64,000 bases of DNA, from assembly GCF_016741775.1 (NCBI RefSeq), contig NZ_JAERRK010000003.1:186001-250000 (forward strand). Direction: 5' to 3'. The notes beneath the pieces are model-generated. The model saw nothing but the letters and a program-made list of their open reading frames with translations. It ran no database searches and was not told the origin of the DNA. The translations under genes were made by a program, and so were the position numbers. The stretch's first letter is position 1; every line of letters starts with the position of its first letter. Source of the stretch: Streptomyces actinomycinicus (GTDB lineage Bacteria; Actinomycetota; Actinomycetes; Streptomycetales; Streptomycetaceae). Positions 27,541 through 35,826 of the stretch are shown in pieces.

Positions 27541-28233
27541 ATGTCCGGACTGATCGACACCACGGAGATGTATCTCCGCACCATCCTCGAACTCGAAGAG
27601 GAAGGCGTCGTCCCCATGCGCGCCCGCATCGCGGAGCGGCTGGACCAGAGCGGGCCGACGGTGAGCCAGACGGTGGCGCGGATGGAACGCGACGGTCTGG
27701 TGTCCGTGGCCAGCGACCGGCACCTGGAGCTGACGGACGAGGGGCGGCGGCTGGCGACGCGCGTGATGCGCAAGCACCGGCTGGCCGAGTGTCTCCTCGT
27801 CGACGTGATCGGGCTGGAGTGGGAGCAGGTGCACGCGGAGGCGTGCCGCTGGGAGCACGTGATGAGCGAGGCCGTGGAGCGGCGCGTGCTGGAGCTGCTG
27901 CGTCACCCGACCGAGTCGCCGTACGGCAACCCGATCCCGGGTCTGGAGGAGCTGGGCGAGAAGGACGGGGCGGACCCGTTCCTGGACGAGGGCATGGTGT
28001 CGCTGGCCGACCTGGACACGGGCGCGGACGGCAAGACGGTCGTCGTGCGCCGCATCGGCGAGCCGATCCAGACGGACGCGCAGCTGATGTACACGCTGCG
28101 CCGGGCGGGTGTGCAGCCCGGTTCGGTGGTGAGCGTGACGGCGTCGGCCGGTGGCGTGCTGGTGGGCAGCGGGGGCGAGGCGGCCGAGCTGGAGGCGGAC
28201 GTCGCCTCCCACGTGTTCGTCGCCAAGCGCTGA
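27541..28233 (+). CDS. dmdR1: Iron-dependent repressor DmdR1 (DtxR family)
   Basis: A 230-residue DtxR/IdeR-type regulator. The winged helix is at residues 1-70 (VPMRARIAERLDQSGPTVSQ is the recognition region). Metal ligands Met10, His79, Glu83, His98, Cys102, Glu105 and His106 are all visible in VMRKHRLAECLLVDVIGLEW and EACRWEHVM. A C-terminal SH3-like domain follows. With Fe2+ it represses siderophore and iron-uptake genes by binding iron boxes. No iron box was seen in its own promoter. A strong terminator hairpin follows. Confidence 0.95.
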   Translation: MSGLIDTTEMYLRTILELEEEGVVPMRARIAERLDQSGPTVSQTVARMERDGLVSVASDRHLELTDEGRRLATRVMRKHRLAECLLVDVIGLEWEQVHAEACRWEHVMSEAVERRVLELLRHPTESPYGNPIPGLEELGEKDGADPFLDEGMVSLADLDTGADGKTVVVRRIGEPIQTDAQLMYTLRRAGVQPGSVVSVTASAGGVLVGSGGEAAELEADVASHVFVAKR

Positions 28234-28243
28234 GACGTGAGAG

Positions 28244-28270
28244 GGCCCCGGCGCCTGTGGCGCCGGGGCC
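28244..28270 (+). terminator. Terminator hairpin after dmdR1
   Basis: A perfect 12-bp GC-rich stem (GGCCCCGGCGCC, loop TGT, GGCGCCGGGGCC) starts 11 nt after the stop codon of dmdR1. Confidence 0.8.
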
Positions 28271-28438
28271 TGACCTCCCCTGTGCTGACCCGGAGCCCCG
28301 AGCTCTCAGGGTCATTCCCCTCGGACCCCTTTTCCCCGAGTGGTCCGCCTCCCGCCTGAAGTGATCCCCGCGGGCGCGGCGATCATGCCTGGAGTGGTGT
28401 CACTCGAATGAGGGGTGTTGTCCGCGGAGACAGAATTT

Positions 28439-28454
28439 TCGAATGCGCATTCGA
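28439..28454. promoter_or_regulatory. Perfect 16-bp palindrome, probable operator
   Basis: TCGAATGCGCATTCGA is a perfect palindrome. It overlaps a possible -10 region (GATAGC) upstream of the hydrolase gene, and a half-site TCGAATG recurs at 28403. It lies inside the longest form of the downstream reading frame, arguing that translation begins later, at 28507. Confidence 0.5.
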
Positions 28455-28506
28455 TAGCCTGAAACAACTGGACGACGAGGCAGGCGGAGCTGGGGGTGCC
28501 AGGCCG

Positions 28507-29427
28507 ATGGTGCGGCGTATCGACGTGACGGGAGCGGGCGGGGTGCGTCTGGCCGCCTGGGAGTTCGCCGAACCTCCCAAGCCGGAGGCGGAGCCGGACC
28601 CACCGGAGCCGGGCCCTCCGGGACCGGCGTCCGGCACGGAAGCGGAGGCGGAGTCCGGGGCTCCGGGCGTGCTCTTACTGCACGGCCTGATGGGCCGGGC
28701 CTCCCACTGGGCCGCCACCGCCCGCTGGCTCGCCGGACGCCACCGCGCCGTGGCCCTCGACCAGCGCGGCCACGGTCAGAGCGACAAGCCCCCACAGGCC
28801 GCCTACACGCGCGAGTCCTACGTCGAGGACGCCGAGGCCGCCCTCGAACAGCTCGGCCTCGCCCCCGCTCTCCTCATCGGCCACGCCATGGGCGCACTGA
28901 CCGCCTGGCAGCTGGCCGCCAAGCGCCCGGATCTGGTGCGCGGGGTGATCATCTGCGACATGCGGGCCTCCGCGCTCGGAGCGGCCTCGCAGCGCGAATG
29001 GGCCGACTGGTTCCGGTCCTGGCCCGTCCCCTTCGCCAGCCTCGCCGACGTCCGTAAGTGGTTCGGTGAGGACGACCCCTGGGTGGAACGCCCGAACCCC
29101 GCGCGCGGGGCGTTCTACGCCGAGGTGATGCACGAGGGCGCGGACGGCTGGCGTCCGGTCTTCGAGGCGGCGCACATGCTCAGCTCCCGCGAGGCATGGG
29201 TGTACGACGCCCACTGGGAGGAGCTGGCCCAGGTGCGGTGCCCCGCGCTCGTCGTGCGCGGCCTGGACGGCGAACTGGGCCGCGCCGAGGCCCAGGAGAT
29301 GGTCCGGGTCCTGCCGCACGGCGCCTACGCCGAGGTCGCGGACACCGGCCACCTCGCCCATTACGACCACCCGGACGCCTGGCGGGCAGCGGTCGAACCC
29401 TTCCTGAACCTGGTACTCGCCGACTGA
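28507..29427 (+). CDS. Alpha/beta-hydrolase fold protein lacking the nucleophile serine
   Basis: 306 residues from the chosen ATG. Fold markers are VLLLHGLMGRASHW, LDQRGHGQSDKPP, a nucleophile elbow LIGHAMGALTA, RCPALVVRGLDGELG and the histidine loop DTGHLAHYDHP. In the elbow the expected Gly-x-Ser-x-Gly is Gly-His-Ala-Met-Gly, so the usual nucleophile is missing and hydrolase activity is doubtful. A TTA leucine codon at 28675-28677 makes translation probably bldA-dependent. The ATG at 28408 is rejected because an operator-like palindrome lies inside that extension. Confidence 0.8.
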   Translation: MVRRIDVTGAGGVRLAAWEFAEPPKPEAEPDPPEPGPPGPASGTEAEAESGAPGVLLLHGLMGRASHWAATARWLAGRHRAVALDQRGHGQSDKPPQAAYTRESYVEDAEAALEQLGLAPALLIGHAMGALTAWQLAAKRPDLVRGVIICDMRASALGAASQREWADWFRSWPVPFASLADVRKWFGEDDPWVERPNPARGAFYAEVMHEGADGWRPVFEAAHMLSSREAWVYDAHWEELAQVRCPALVVRGLDGELGRAEAQEMVRVLPHGAYAEVADTGHLAHYDHPDAWRAAVEPFLNLVLAD

Positions 29428-29438
29428 CGCGCCCTGAA

Positions 29439-29494
29439 GGGGCGCGGGGAACTGCGCGACGAGCCACGAGCCCACCCGCAGTCGCCCGCGCACC
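29439..29494 (+). repeat. Streptomyces intergenic repeat, copy 3
   Basis: GGGGCGCGGGGAACTGCGCG continuing to a GCAGTCGCCCGCGC tail, 11 nt after the hydrolase stop codon and before the convergent prim-pol gene. Confidence 0.7.
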
Positions 29495-29569
29495 GAACCA
29501 CGCAGACGGCTGCGCGACTGCGCGAGTGGGTGGGTGAGTGGGTGAAACCCTGGGCGGCCCGGCGAGCGG

Positions 29570-30235
29570 TTACCGGTCCCGGCCGCACGCGTAGGAGAGC
29601 GGTGAGATCAGTTCCTCCGCGTCCGGCAGCCACCGGTTCGCAGGCGTGGGCCGGCACGCCCACTGCACGGCCCCGCGGGAGCCGAACCGCGTGGGCGGCG
29701 CAGCCACGTACGCGCCCTCGCCCAGGGCCACCAGGTCCAGCGAGGACAGCGACCAGCCGAGCTTGCGCACCAGGTCCGGCACCTTCGCGGACGCCCCCGG
29801 CAGCACGAAGAAGTGCATCCGCCGGTCCGGGGCCAGCGTCACCGGCCCGAGCGTCAGCTCCATCCGCTCCATCCGGGCCAGGGCGAGGAACCCGGCGCTC
29901 TCCGGGACGGACAGCGCGTCGAAGGTCCGCCCGGTCGGCAGCAGGATCGACGCCGTCGGCTGCCTCTGCCACATCCGGCGCGCGACGGTCGCACTGCCGG
30001 TCGCCTGGGTCGCCCAGTCGGGGCGCGCGGGGTGCGCACCCGGCGCAGGGCAAGAGGTGTCGCCGCACGAGCAGCGCTGCATCCCGTCGACGGCTTCCAG
30101 CCAGGTGCCCGGGAACACGTCCCAGTGCCGTTCCTCGGCGTAGCGTACGGCGGTCTCCAGCAGCGATTCCCCGCGCTGCTGCGGAATGTGACCGGCCATC
30201 TGAGTGTCCTGGGCGCCCGCGATCGTCTCTTCCAC
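29570..30235 (-). CDS. Stand-alone bifunctional primase/polymerase (prim-pol) N-terminal domain protein
   Basis: A 221-residue protein matching the prim-pol domain of plasmid and phage replicases. It has LETAVRYAEERHWDVFPGTW, a Cys cluster with CSCGDTSCPAPGAHP, DWATQATGSATVARRMW, and GEGAYVAAPPTRF. No helicase part follows, so it is half of the usual replicase. The classical acidic D-x-D/E motif is not obvious, and it may be a regulatory relative common in Streptomyces chromosomes. The GTG start (VEETIAG) follows GAGAGGA; the longer form lacks one. Confidence 0.7.
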   Translation of the reverse strand: MEETIAGAQDTQMAGHIPQQRGESLLETAVRYAEERHWDVFPGTWLEAVDGMQRCSCGDTSCPAPGAHPARPDWATQATGSATVARRMWQRQPTASILLPTGRTFDALSVPESAGFLALARMERMELTLGPVTLAPDRRMHFFVLPGASAKVPDLVRKLGWSLSSLDLVALGEGAYVAAPPTRFGSRGAVQWACRPTPANRWLPDAEELISPLSYACGRDR

Positions 30236-30423
30236 GTTCCTCTCAACTCCCGCACCCACCTCGAGTTACGGCTGTAGCGCGCGCGGGGGAGGAGCATCGA
30301 TTCCGCAGTCGGGGCGCACGGGTGCACGGGCGGGGGCGCGCGGGAGGAAGCGGGGCGTGGACTGGGTAGCCAGGGATGGGGGTGGCATCTGCCTTTACCC
30401 CGGCAAACCGCACATGTCACGCA

Positions 30424-30452
30424 TTGACGGTATGTCAGCTGGGCAGTGATCT
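30424..30452 (+). promoter_or_regulatory. Probable housekeeping promoter of the HTH-TPR gene
   Basis: TTGACG (-35), a 17-nt spacer and TGATCT (-10) precede the ATG at 30512. A small TGAC-N5-GTCA dyad overlaps the -35 hexamer. Confidence 0.5.
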
Positions 30453-30511
30453 TCCCGTCCGGATCAAACCGGCCGGAACTACACGCTCCAGGGGTTCGCA
30501 GGGGGTAGCAC

Positions 30512-31897
30512 ATGGCCGCAAGGCCTCTCGTGGCGAGGCAGCCGAACGAACGGCTGCAGGCACTCATCCAGGAAGCGGGGTGCTCGAACGCCGGGCTGGC
30601 CCGGCGGGTCAACATGTGCGGCGCCGAGCACGGTCTCGACCTGCGCTACGACAAGACGTCCGTGGCCCGCTGGCTGCGCGGCCAGCAGCCGCGGGGCCGG
30701 GCCCCGGCGATCATCGCCGAGGCGCTCGGGCGCAAGCTCGGCCGTACGGTCACGATCGACGAGATCGGCATGGCCAACGGCAAGAACCTCGCCTCGGGAG
30801 TCGGTCTCCAGTTCTCGCCGACGGTACTGGGGGCCATCGAGCAGGTCTGCGAGCTGTGGCGCAGCGACGTGGGGCGCCGGGACTTCCTGTCCGGCTCCTC
30901 CGTCGCCGCCTCCGCGCTGGTCGAGCCGAGCCGGGACTGGCTGATCTCGGCGCCGGACGGCCAGGTGGCCCGGCAGGCGGGCCCGCGCGTGGGCCAGTCC
31001 GACGTGGCGGCCGTGCGGTCCATGACACAGGCGCTGGTGGACCTCGACCACCAGTACGGCAGCGGGCACGTGCGCCCGGTCGTCGTGCACTACCTCAACA
31101 GCGTCGTCTCGGGGCTGCTCGCGGGGTCGTACCGGGAGGCGGTCGGCCGTGAACTGTTCGCCGCCGTGGCCCGGTTGACCGAGCTGGCCGGGTACATGGC
31201 GGTGGACACCGGGCAACCGGGCCTGGCGCAGCGGTACTACATCCAGTCGCTGCGGCTGGCACAGGCCGCAGGGGACCGTGGTTACGGCGGTTACGTCCTG
31301 GCCGCCTCCATGAGCCACCTCGCCGCGCAGCTCGGGAACCCGCGTGAGATCGCCCAGTTGGCCCGGGCGGCGCAGGAGGGGGCGCGCGGGCAGGTGCCCC
31401 CGCGCGTGGAGGCGATGTTCCACGCGGCCGAGGCGCGCGGGCACGCGCTGCTCGGCGACGCGCGCACGGCACAGGTGGCCTCCGGGCGGGCGGTCGCCGC
31501 GATGGAACGTGCGGACGGCTCCTTCGGGGACGACCCGGTGTGGATCGCGCACTTCGACGAGGCCTACCTGGCGGACGAGTTGGCGCACTGCCACCGCGAC
31601 CTCGGGCAGGCCGAGCAGGCGGCGCGGTACGCCGAGCAGTCGCTGGCGGGGCACCCCGAGTCCAGGGCGCGCCGGCGGGCGATCGGCTATGTGCTGCTCG
31701 CCACGGCCCAGGTGCAGCAGCGTGAGATCGAGCAGGCCTGCAACACCGGGACGAGAGCGGTGGAGTTGCTGGAGACGCTCCGCTCCAACCGGGGCGCCGA
31801 GTACCTGGAGGACCTGCAGCAGCGACTGGACCCCTTCCGGGACGAGGCGGTGGTGAGGGAGTTCGGGGCGCGGCTGGATCTGCAGCAGGCCGCGTGA
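30512..31897 (+). CDS. HTH and TPR-repeat regulatory protein (NsdA-like family)
   Basis: 461 residues. The N-terminal ~80 carry an HTH-like segment (NERLQALIQEAGCSNAGLAR ... TSVARWLRGQQPRGRAPAII). The rest is alpha-helical repeats of the TPR type, for example QRYYIQSLRLAQAAGDRGYG and ERADGSFGDDPVWIAHF. This architecture is that of Streptomyces NsdA/NsdB-like developmental and antibiotic regulators. Direct DNA binding is probable but not shown. GGGGG upstream of the ATG serves as ribosome-binding site. Monocistronic. Confidence 0.75.
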   Translation: MAARPLVARQPNERLQALIQEAGCSNAGLARRVNMCGAEHGLDLRYDKTSVARWLRGQQPRGRAPAIIAEALGRKLGRTVTIDEIGMANGKNLASGVGLQFSPTVLGAIEQVCELWRSDVGRRDFLSGSSVAASALVEPSRDWLISAPDGQVARQAGPRVGQSDVAAVRSMTQALVDLDHQYGSGHVRPVVVHYLNSVVSGLLAGSYREAVGRELFAAVARLTELAGYMAVDTGQPGLAQRYYIQSLRLAQAAGDRGYGGYVLAASMSHLAAQLGNPREIAQLARAAQEGARGQVPPRVEAMFHAAEARGHALLGDARTAQVASGRAVAAMERADGSFGDDPVWIAHFDEAYLADELAHCHRDLGQAEQAARYAEQSLAGHPESRARRRAIGYVLLATAQVQQREIEQACNTGTRAVELLETLRSNRGAEYLEDLQQRLDPFRDEAVVREFGARLDLQQAA

Positions 31898-32098
31898 ACT
31901 CTGTCCCCGCGGGGGCGTGAACGGGCGGGAAACGGCACCCGGAGATGCGCCGGGTGCCATGTACAGCGCATCGTGAGGCCGTTTTGTTACCGCTGTCACA
32001 GGGAAGGAGATCGCGTCCTGAGCTGCGTGGCACCCGGCTCGGGGGACCCGGTAGCGTGAGCCGACGATTCACAAGGTCCCCCATTGGTAGGAGTCCCG

Positions 32099-33805
32099 GT
32101 GACGCAGAGTGGACAGGGCGAGCAGCCGTCGGCGCGGCCCGCGCGCGAGGGCATCGTGCTGCCCTCCGACGGAGGCGAGCCCCTACTGCCTGGCATGTCC
32201 GGAACACCGGCCCCCGCGGCTCCGGCCGGCGGTCAGGCCTGGGGCGGTTCCTGGGGCCCGGGGCAGCAGACGCCCCAGCAGGGCCAGGAGTGGGCCCCGT
32301 CGCCCGCCCCGCAGTGGACCGGCCCCGAGCAGGCCCCGTCCGCCGCGAACCCGGGTCCGCTGCCCCCGGAGGGCGCCCCGGGCCCGGCGTACGGCGGTCA
32401 GGCCCCGGCGTACGGCGGTGCGGCACCGTCCTACGGCGGCCAGGAGCCCGCCTACGGCGCCCCGCAGCCGCCCGGGTACGGCGACGCCCGCCAGCAGCAG
32501 CACCAGCCGCAGGCGCAGCAGCACCAGCCGTCCGCGCCGCAGTACCCGGCGCAGCCCGCGCCGCAGTACCCGGAGCGGTCCGCCGCCGCGGCGCCGCTGC
32601 CGCCCGCCGTCCCGGACGGATATCCGGCCGCGGGCGCCCCGCTGCCCCCGGCGGCCGACGGTGCGACCCAGTACATTCCGCCGGTGCAGGCCGGCCCGGC
32701 CGGCCCCGCGGACGAGGGGGCCACCCAGTACCTCCCGCCGGTGCAGGCCGCGCCGGCCGACGGCGCCACCCAGTACATTCCGCCGGTGCAGGCCGGTCCG
32801 GCCGGCCCCGCGGACGAGGGGGCGACCCAGTACCTCCCGCCGGTGCCGTCCGGCACGCTGCCGCACCAGTCGGCGGGCGAGGAGACGCGGTACCTCGGCC
32901 GTGTGCCCCAGCAGCCGGCGCCCGCGCCCTCCGACGCCGAGGCCACCCAGTACATCCCGCCCTACACGGCCCAGGCCCAGGGCGCCGACCGGCAGCCGCC
33001 GGCCGAGTTCGACAACCTCTTCCGCGGCGGTCCGGCGGGCGGCGACTCCCCGGCCGGTTCCACCCAGCAGCTGCCGCGCGTCCAGCAGGCGGACGCCTAC
33101 CCCGGCCCGTCGTCGCACCGCCCGGGGCAGTCGTCGTACGGCCCGGACGTGGACGAGGACGACGGCGGGCGGCGCCGGGGCCGGTCGCGGGTGCCGCTGA
33201 TCGCCGCCGTAGGAGTGGGCCTCGTGGTGCTCGGTGTGGGTGCCGGTGCGCTGCTCAGCAGCGGCGGCGGCAAGGACCAGGGCAGCGACGACAAGACGGT
33301 CGCCGCCGCCTCCCCGGCCACCCAGGACTCCGCCTCGCCCACCGCCGACCCGGCCCGGCAGCAGGCCGTCGACCTGGACAAGCTGCTCGCGGACAGCGGC
33401 AGCAGCCGCGCCTCGGTGATCCAGGCCGTGGGCAACGTCAGGCGGTGCGACAACCTGGACCAGGCCGCCGGCGACCTGCGGGACGCGGCCAAGCAGCGCA
33501 GCCAGCTGGTCACCCGGCTCGGCGAGCTGTCCGTGGACAAGCTGCCGGGCAACGCCGACCTGACGGCCGCGCTGACCAAGGCCTGGGAGGCGTCCGCCGC
33601 GGCCGACAACCACTACGCGGGCTGGGCCGACCAGGCCAAGGGCCGCAAGGTCTGCCACAAGGGCCACGCCCGCACCACCGAGGAGACCCGGGCCGGCAAC
33701 CGGGAGAGCGGTACCGCCAGCGCGCAGAAGGTGAAGGCGGCGGCGCTGTGGAACACGATCGCGAAGAAGTACGGCCTGACCCAGCGCCAGCCCACCCAGC
33801 TCTGA
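32099..33805 (+). CDS. Proline/glutamine-rich repeat membrane protein, extracytoplasmic C-terminal domain
   Basis: 568 residues. Residues 1-~360 are low-complexity Pro/Ala/Gln with a reiterated ATQYIPPV/ATQYLPPV motif. One membrane segment (VPLIAAVGVGLVVLGVGAGA) lies near 365. The last ~180 residues form a soluble domain with two Cys (RRCDN, RKVCHKG) that may form a disulfide outside the cell. The topology is like that of actinobacterial division or signalling adaptors whose cytoplasmic tails carry Thr/Tyr motifs. Function unknown. GTG start follows TAGGAG. Confidence 0.8.
   Translation: MTQSGQGEQPSARPAREGIVLPSDGGEPLLPGMSGTPAPAAPAGGQAWGGSWGPGQQTPQQGQEWAPSPAPQWTGPEQAPSAANPGPLPPEGAPGPAYGGQAPAYGGAAPSYGGQEPAYGAPQPPGYGDARQQQHQPQAQQHQPSAPQYPAQPAPQYPERSAAAAPLPPAVPDGYPAAGAPLPPAADGATQYIPPVQAGPAGPADEGATQYLPPVQAAPADGATQYIPPVQAGPAGPADEGATQYLPPVPSGTLPHQSAGEETRYLGRVPQQPAPAPSDAEATQYIPPYTAQAQGADRQPPAEFDNLFRGGPAGGDSPAGSTQQLPRVQQADAYPGPSSHRPGQSSYGPDVDEDDGGRRRGRSRVPLIAAVGVGLVVLGVGAGALLSSGGGKDQGSDDKTVAAASPATQDSASPTADPARQQAVDLDKLLADSGSSRASVIQAVGNVRRCDNLDQAAGDLRDAAKQRSQLVTRLGELSVDKLPGNADLTAALTKAWEASAAADNHYAGWADQAKGRKVCHKGHARTTEETRAGNRESGTASAQKVKAAALWNTIAKKYGLTQRQPTQL
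32659..32862 (+). repeat. Two ~102-bp in-frame tandem repeats
   Basis: Two successive ~34-codon units each encode GATQYIPPVQAGPAGPADEG followed by ATQYLPPV. The units are nearly identical at DNA level, a recent expansion inside the cytoplasmic tail. Confidence 0.7.
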
Positions 33806-33814
33806 CTCCCGCGG

Positions 33815-33836
33815 CGGGCCCCGGGACCGGGGCCCG
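33815..33836. terminator. Bidirectional hairpin between convergent genes
   Basis: CGGGCCCCG, loop GGAC, CGGGGCCCG lies between the stops of the repeat protein and the solute-binding lipoprotein. Confidence 0.65.
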
Positions 33837-35162
33837 TCACGGCACGTCCGCGCTCTCCAGGGTCGAGGTCATGTCGGCGATGCCGTTGCTGCCGCCGATG
33901 CTCCTGCGGGCCGAGACCAGCTTGCCGCCCTGGACCACCTGCAGGGTCACGTTCGCGTTGACCAGCCGCGGGAAACCGACCCCGGCGAGCTTGCTCTCGT
34001 AGGGCCAGTGCAGGGCGGGGGTGAGGCCGCCGGTGGAGACCCGCAGGCCCTCGTTGAGGGTGCGCCGCACGCTGTCGGAGCTGACCTCGCCGTCGCCGAT
34101 CTTCTCCAGGACGGCCTTGAGCACGGTGTAGGCGATCCACGTGGTCTGCACACCGGCGTCCGCGGGGTCGATGCGGTTGTCGCCGAACGCCTCCGCGTTG
34201 ATGACCTTCTTCATCGGGTCCCAGCGGGAGTCACCCGCCGGCGGGTACCAGCCGGTGATGTACGAGCCCTCGTAGGGGCCGGACGCACCGCCCGTGGCGT
34301 TGATCACGGTCTGGTCGACGCTGCCGAGCACGGTGGCGGTACGCACGGACGGGAAGCCGTCGCGGGTGCGGCGGAAGGAGTCCATGAAGGTGTCCGTGCG
34401 GTCCCCGAGCGCGGGCACCACGCACCCCTTCTTCGTGATGCCCTCGGTGGCGTACCGCAGCGCCTGCTCGGCCTGGACGCCGTACTCGGTGGCGTCCTCG
34501 GCGGCGAGGTGGTCGCCGGCGTCTTCGTGGCCGCCGGCCTTCAGCCCAGAGTCGAGCATCGCGGGCAGCTCGTCGCCGGCGATGCTGTCGGGCCGGATGA
34601 GGGCGACGTTGCCGCAGGTGGCGGCGAGCGCCTTGCCGAGGCCGGCCAGCAGGGCGGGCTGGCCGCCGTTGACCGGGTACGACATGGAGCCGGTGAACTC
34701 GTCATTGGTGACGCCGTAGCCGCCGATGTAGGGGATGCCGGCGCCTTCCAGCGGGGCGAGGTAGGAGTCGCCGAACTGGCTGTAGGAGCCGACGACCGCG
34801 ACCACGTTCTCGGTCGCGGCGCGCCGGGCGCACTTCGCGGCCCCCACGGTGTCGTTGTGGTCGTTGCAGGTCAGCACTTCGAGCTTGCGGCCGTTGATGC
34901 CGCCGTGGGCGTTGATCCACTTCGCGTAGGCGCGGGCCATCGCCGGCATGCCGGGCTTGTTGGTCGCGTCGGTGTTCTCGGGGGCCCAGGTCATCACCTT
35001 GACCGGGCCATCCCCGGAGCCCCCCGTGGCACCGGGGATGACCCCGCATGCGGCGGTGAACGACGCACAGAGAGCCATGGTGCCCGCGGTGAGGGCGGTG
35101 GCTCCGACGGGGCGGGGGAGTGCGGGAAAGCGGGTCGTGCGCGTGCGTCGCCTGCCGGTCAT
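33837..35162 (-). CDS. Branched-chain-type ABC transporter substrate-binding lipoprotein
   Basis: A 441-residue periplasmic-binding fold type I protein (Leu/Ile/Val-type). The N-terminus has RRRTRTTR, a hydrophobic core and an AACG lipobox-like cysteine. The receptor domain includes AYAKWINAHGGINGRKLEVL, VVAVVGSYSQFGDSYLAPLE and GSYITGWYPPAGDSRWDP. No permease or ATPase gene is adjacent, so it is an orphan receptor that may serve a distant transporter or a sensory role. The start is ATG 35162 or GTG 35168, the latter better spaced from GAGGGAA. Confidence 0.85.
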   Translation of the reverse strand: MTGRRRTRTTRFPALPRPVGATALTAGTMALCASFTAACGVIPGATGGSGDGPVKVMTWAPENTDATNKPGMPAMARAYAKWINAHGGINGRKLEVLTCNDHNDTVGAAKCARRAATENVVAVVGSYSQFGDSYLAPLEGAGIPYIGGYGVTNDEFTGSMSYPVNGGQPALLAGLGKALAATCGNVALIRPDSIAGDELPAMLDSGLKAGGHEDAGDHLAAEDATEYGVQAEQALRYATEGITKKGCVVPALGDRTDTFMDSFRRTRDGFPSVRTATVLGSVDQTVINATGGASGPYEGSYITGWYPPAGDSRWDPMKKVINAEAFGDNRIDPADAGVQTTWIAYTVLKAVLEKIGDGEVSSDSVRRTLNEGLRVSTGGLTPALHWPYESKLAGVGFPRLVNANVTLQVVQGGKLVSARRSIGGSNGIADMTSTLESADVP

Positions 35163-35279
35163 GGACACGCACGATTCCCTCACACCGCTAACCGCGGAGT
35201 GATCCTTGATCAACGAGAGGTGACGGAGAGGTGAATTACGGGGGCCGGTGGGACGCGCGGGACGGGGAACGTACGATCG

Positions 35280-35780
35280 ATGACCGTGCAAGGTTCGGAG
35301 AACTCTTCCCGTCGCGGCCGTCGCTCCTCCACCATGGGCGGCATGCCCCTGAACGACATGCCGTGGTGGCGGTGGCGCAGCAACGTGCGCTCGGCGCTGC
35401 ACATGCTCTCCGACCCGGTGTTCCAGCGGGACGTCTGGCTGGCCGGCACGGACGGTTACGGTGACGTCACCGACGCCGTGTACCGGCTGGTGGAGGACAC
35501 CTGGCTGGACAACTGGTCGGCGGAGAAGTACGTCGGCACCATATTCCGGGACTCGCAGGAGGCGGCGCTCGTCGACACCGCCGTGCTCCGGGTGCTGCGG
35601 ATCATGCACCAGGTCGGCCCGGACGCGCCGGTCGCCGCTTACCTCGAGCACGCCGGCTGGCCGGAGGCGGTGCGGGCGGCGCGCGACGCGCACGTACGGA
35701 TGTCGGTGAGCGACGGGGAGGACCCGGAGACGCCGCCGAAGAGCCTGGAAGTGCTGCGGATCCTGACCAGGTCCGCGTAG
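35280..35780 (+). CDS. Conserved hypothetical protein of Streptomyces
   Basis: 166 residues, no recognised domain. The middle is rich in aromatic and charged residues (PWWRWRSNVRSALHMLSDP, YGDVTDAVYRLVEDTWLDNW) and looks compact and helical. No signal peptide or membrane segment. It sits 46 bp upstream of purU, the two perhaps cotranscribed. Function unknown. Confidence 0.65.
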   Translation: MTVQGSENSSRRGRRSSTMGGMPLNDMPWWRWRSNVRSALHMLSDPVFQRDVWLAGTDGYGDVTDAVYRLVEDTWLDNWSAEKYVGTIFRDSQEAALVDTAVLRVLRIMHQVGPDAPVAAYLEHAGWPEAVRAARDAHVRMSVSDGEDPETPPKSLEVLRILTRSA

Positions 35781-35826
35781 CGGACCGCGGCCCCCGGCGC
35801 GCGGCCGGTATGGGACCCTGTAGTGC

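Noticed and set aside
27385..28212. Antisense ORF to dmdR1 as an annotated gene
   Set aside because: A similar gene is described in S. coelicolor, but nothing in this sequence alone separates it from a GC-bias shadow. It is reported only as a finding.
28408..28506. Longer start of the hydrolase-fold protein at 28408
   Set aside because: The extension contains a perfect 16-bp operator-like palindrome and no Shine-Dalgarno; the hydrolase core begins after 28507.
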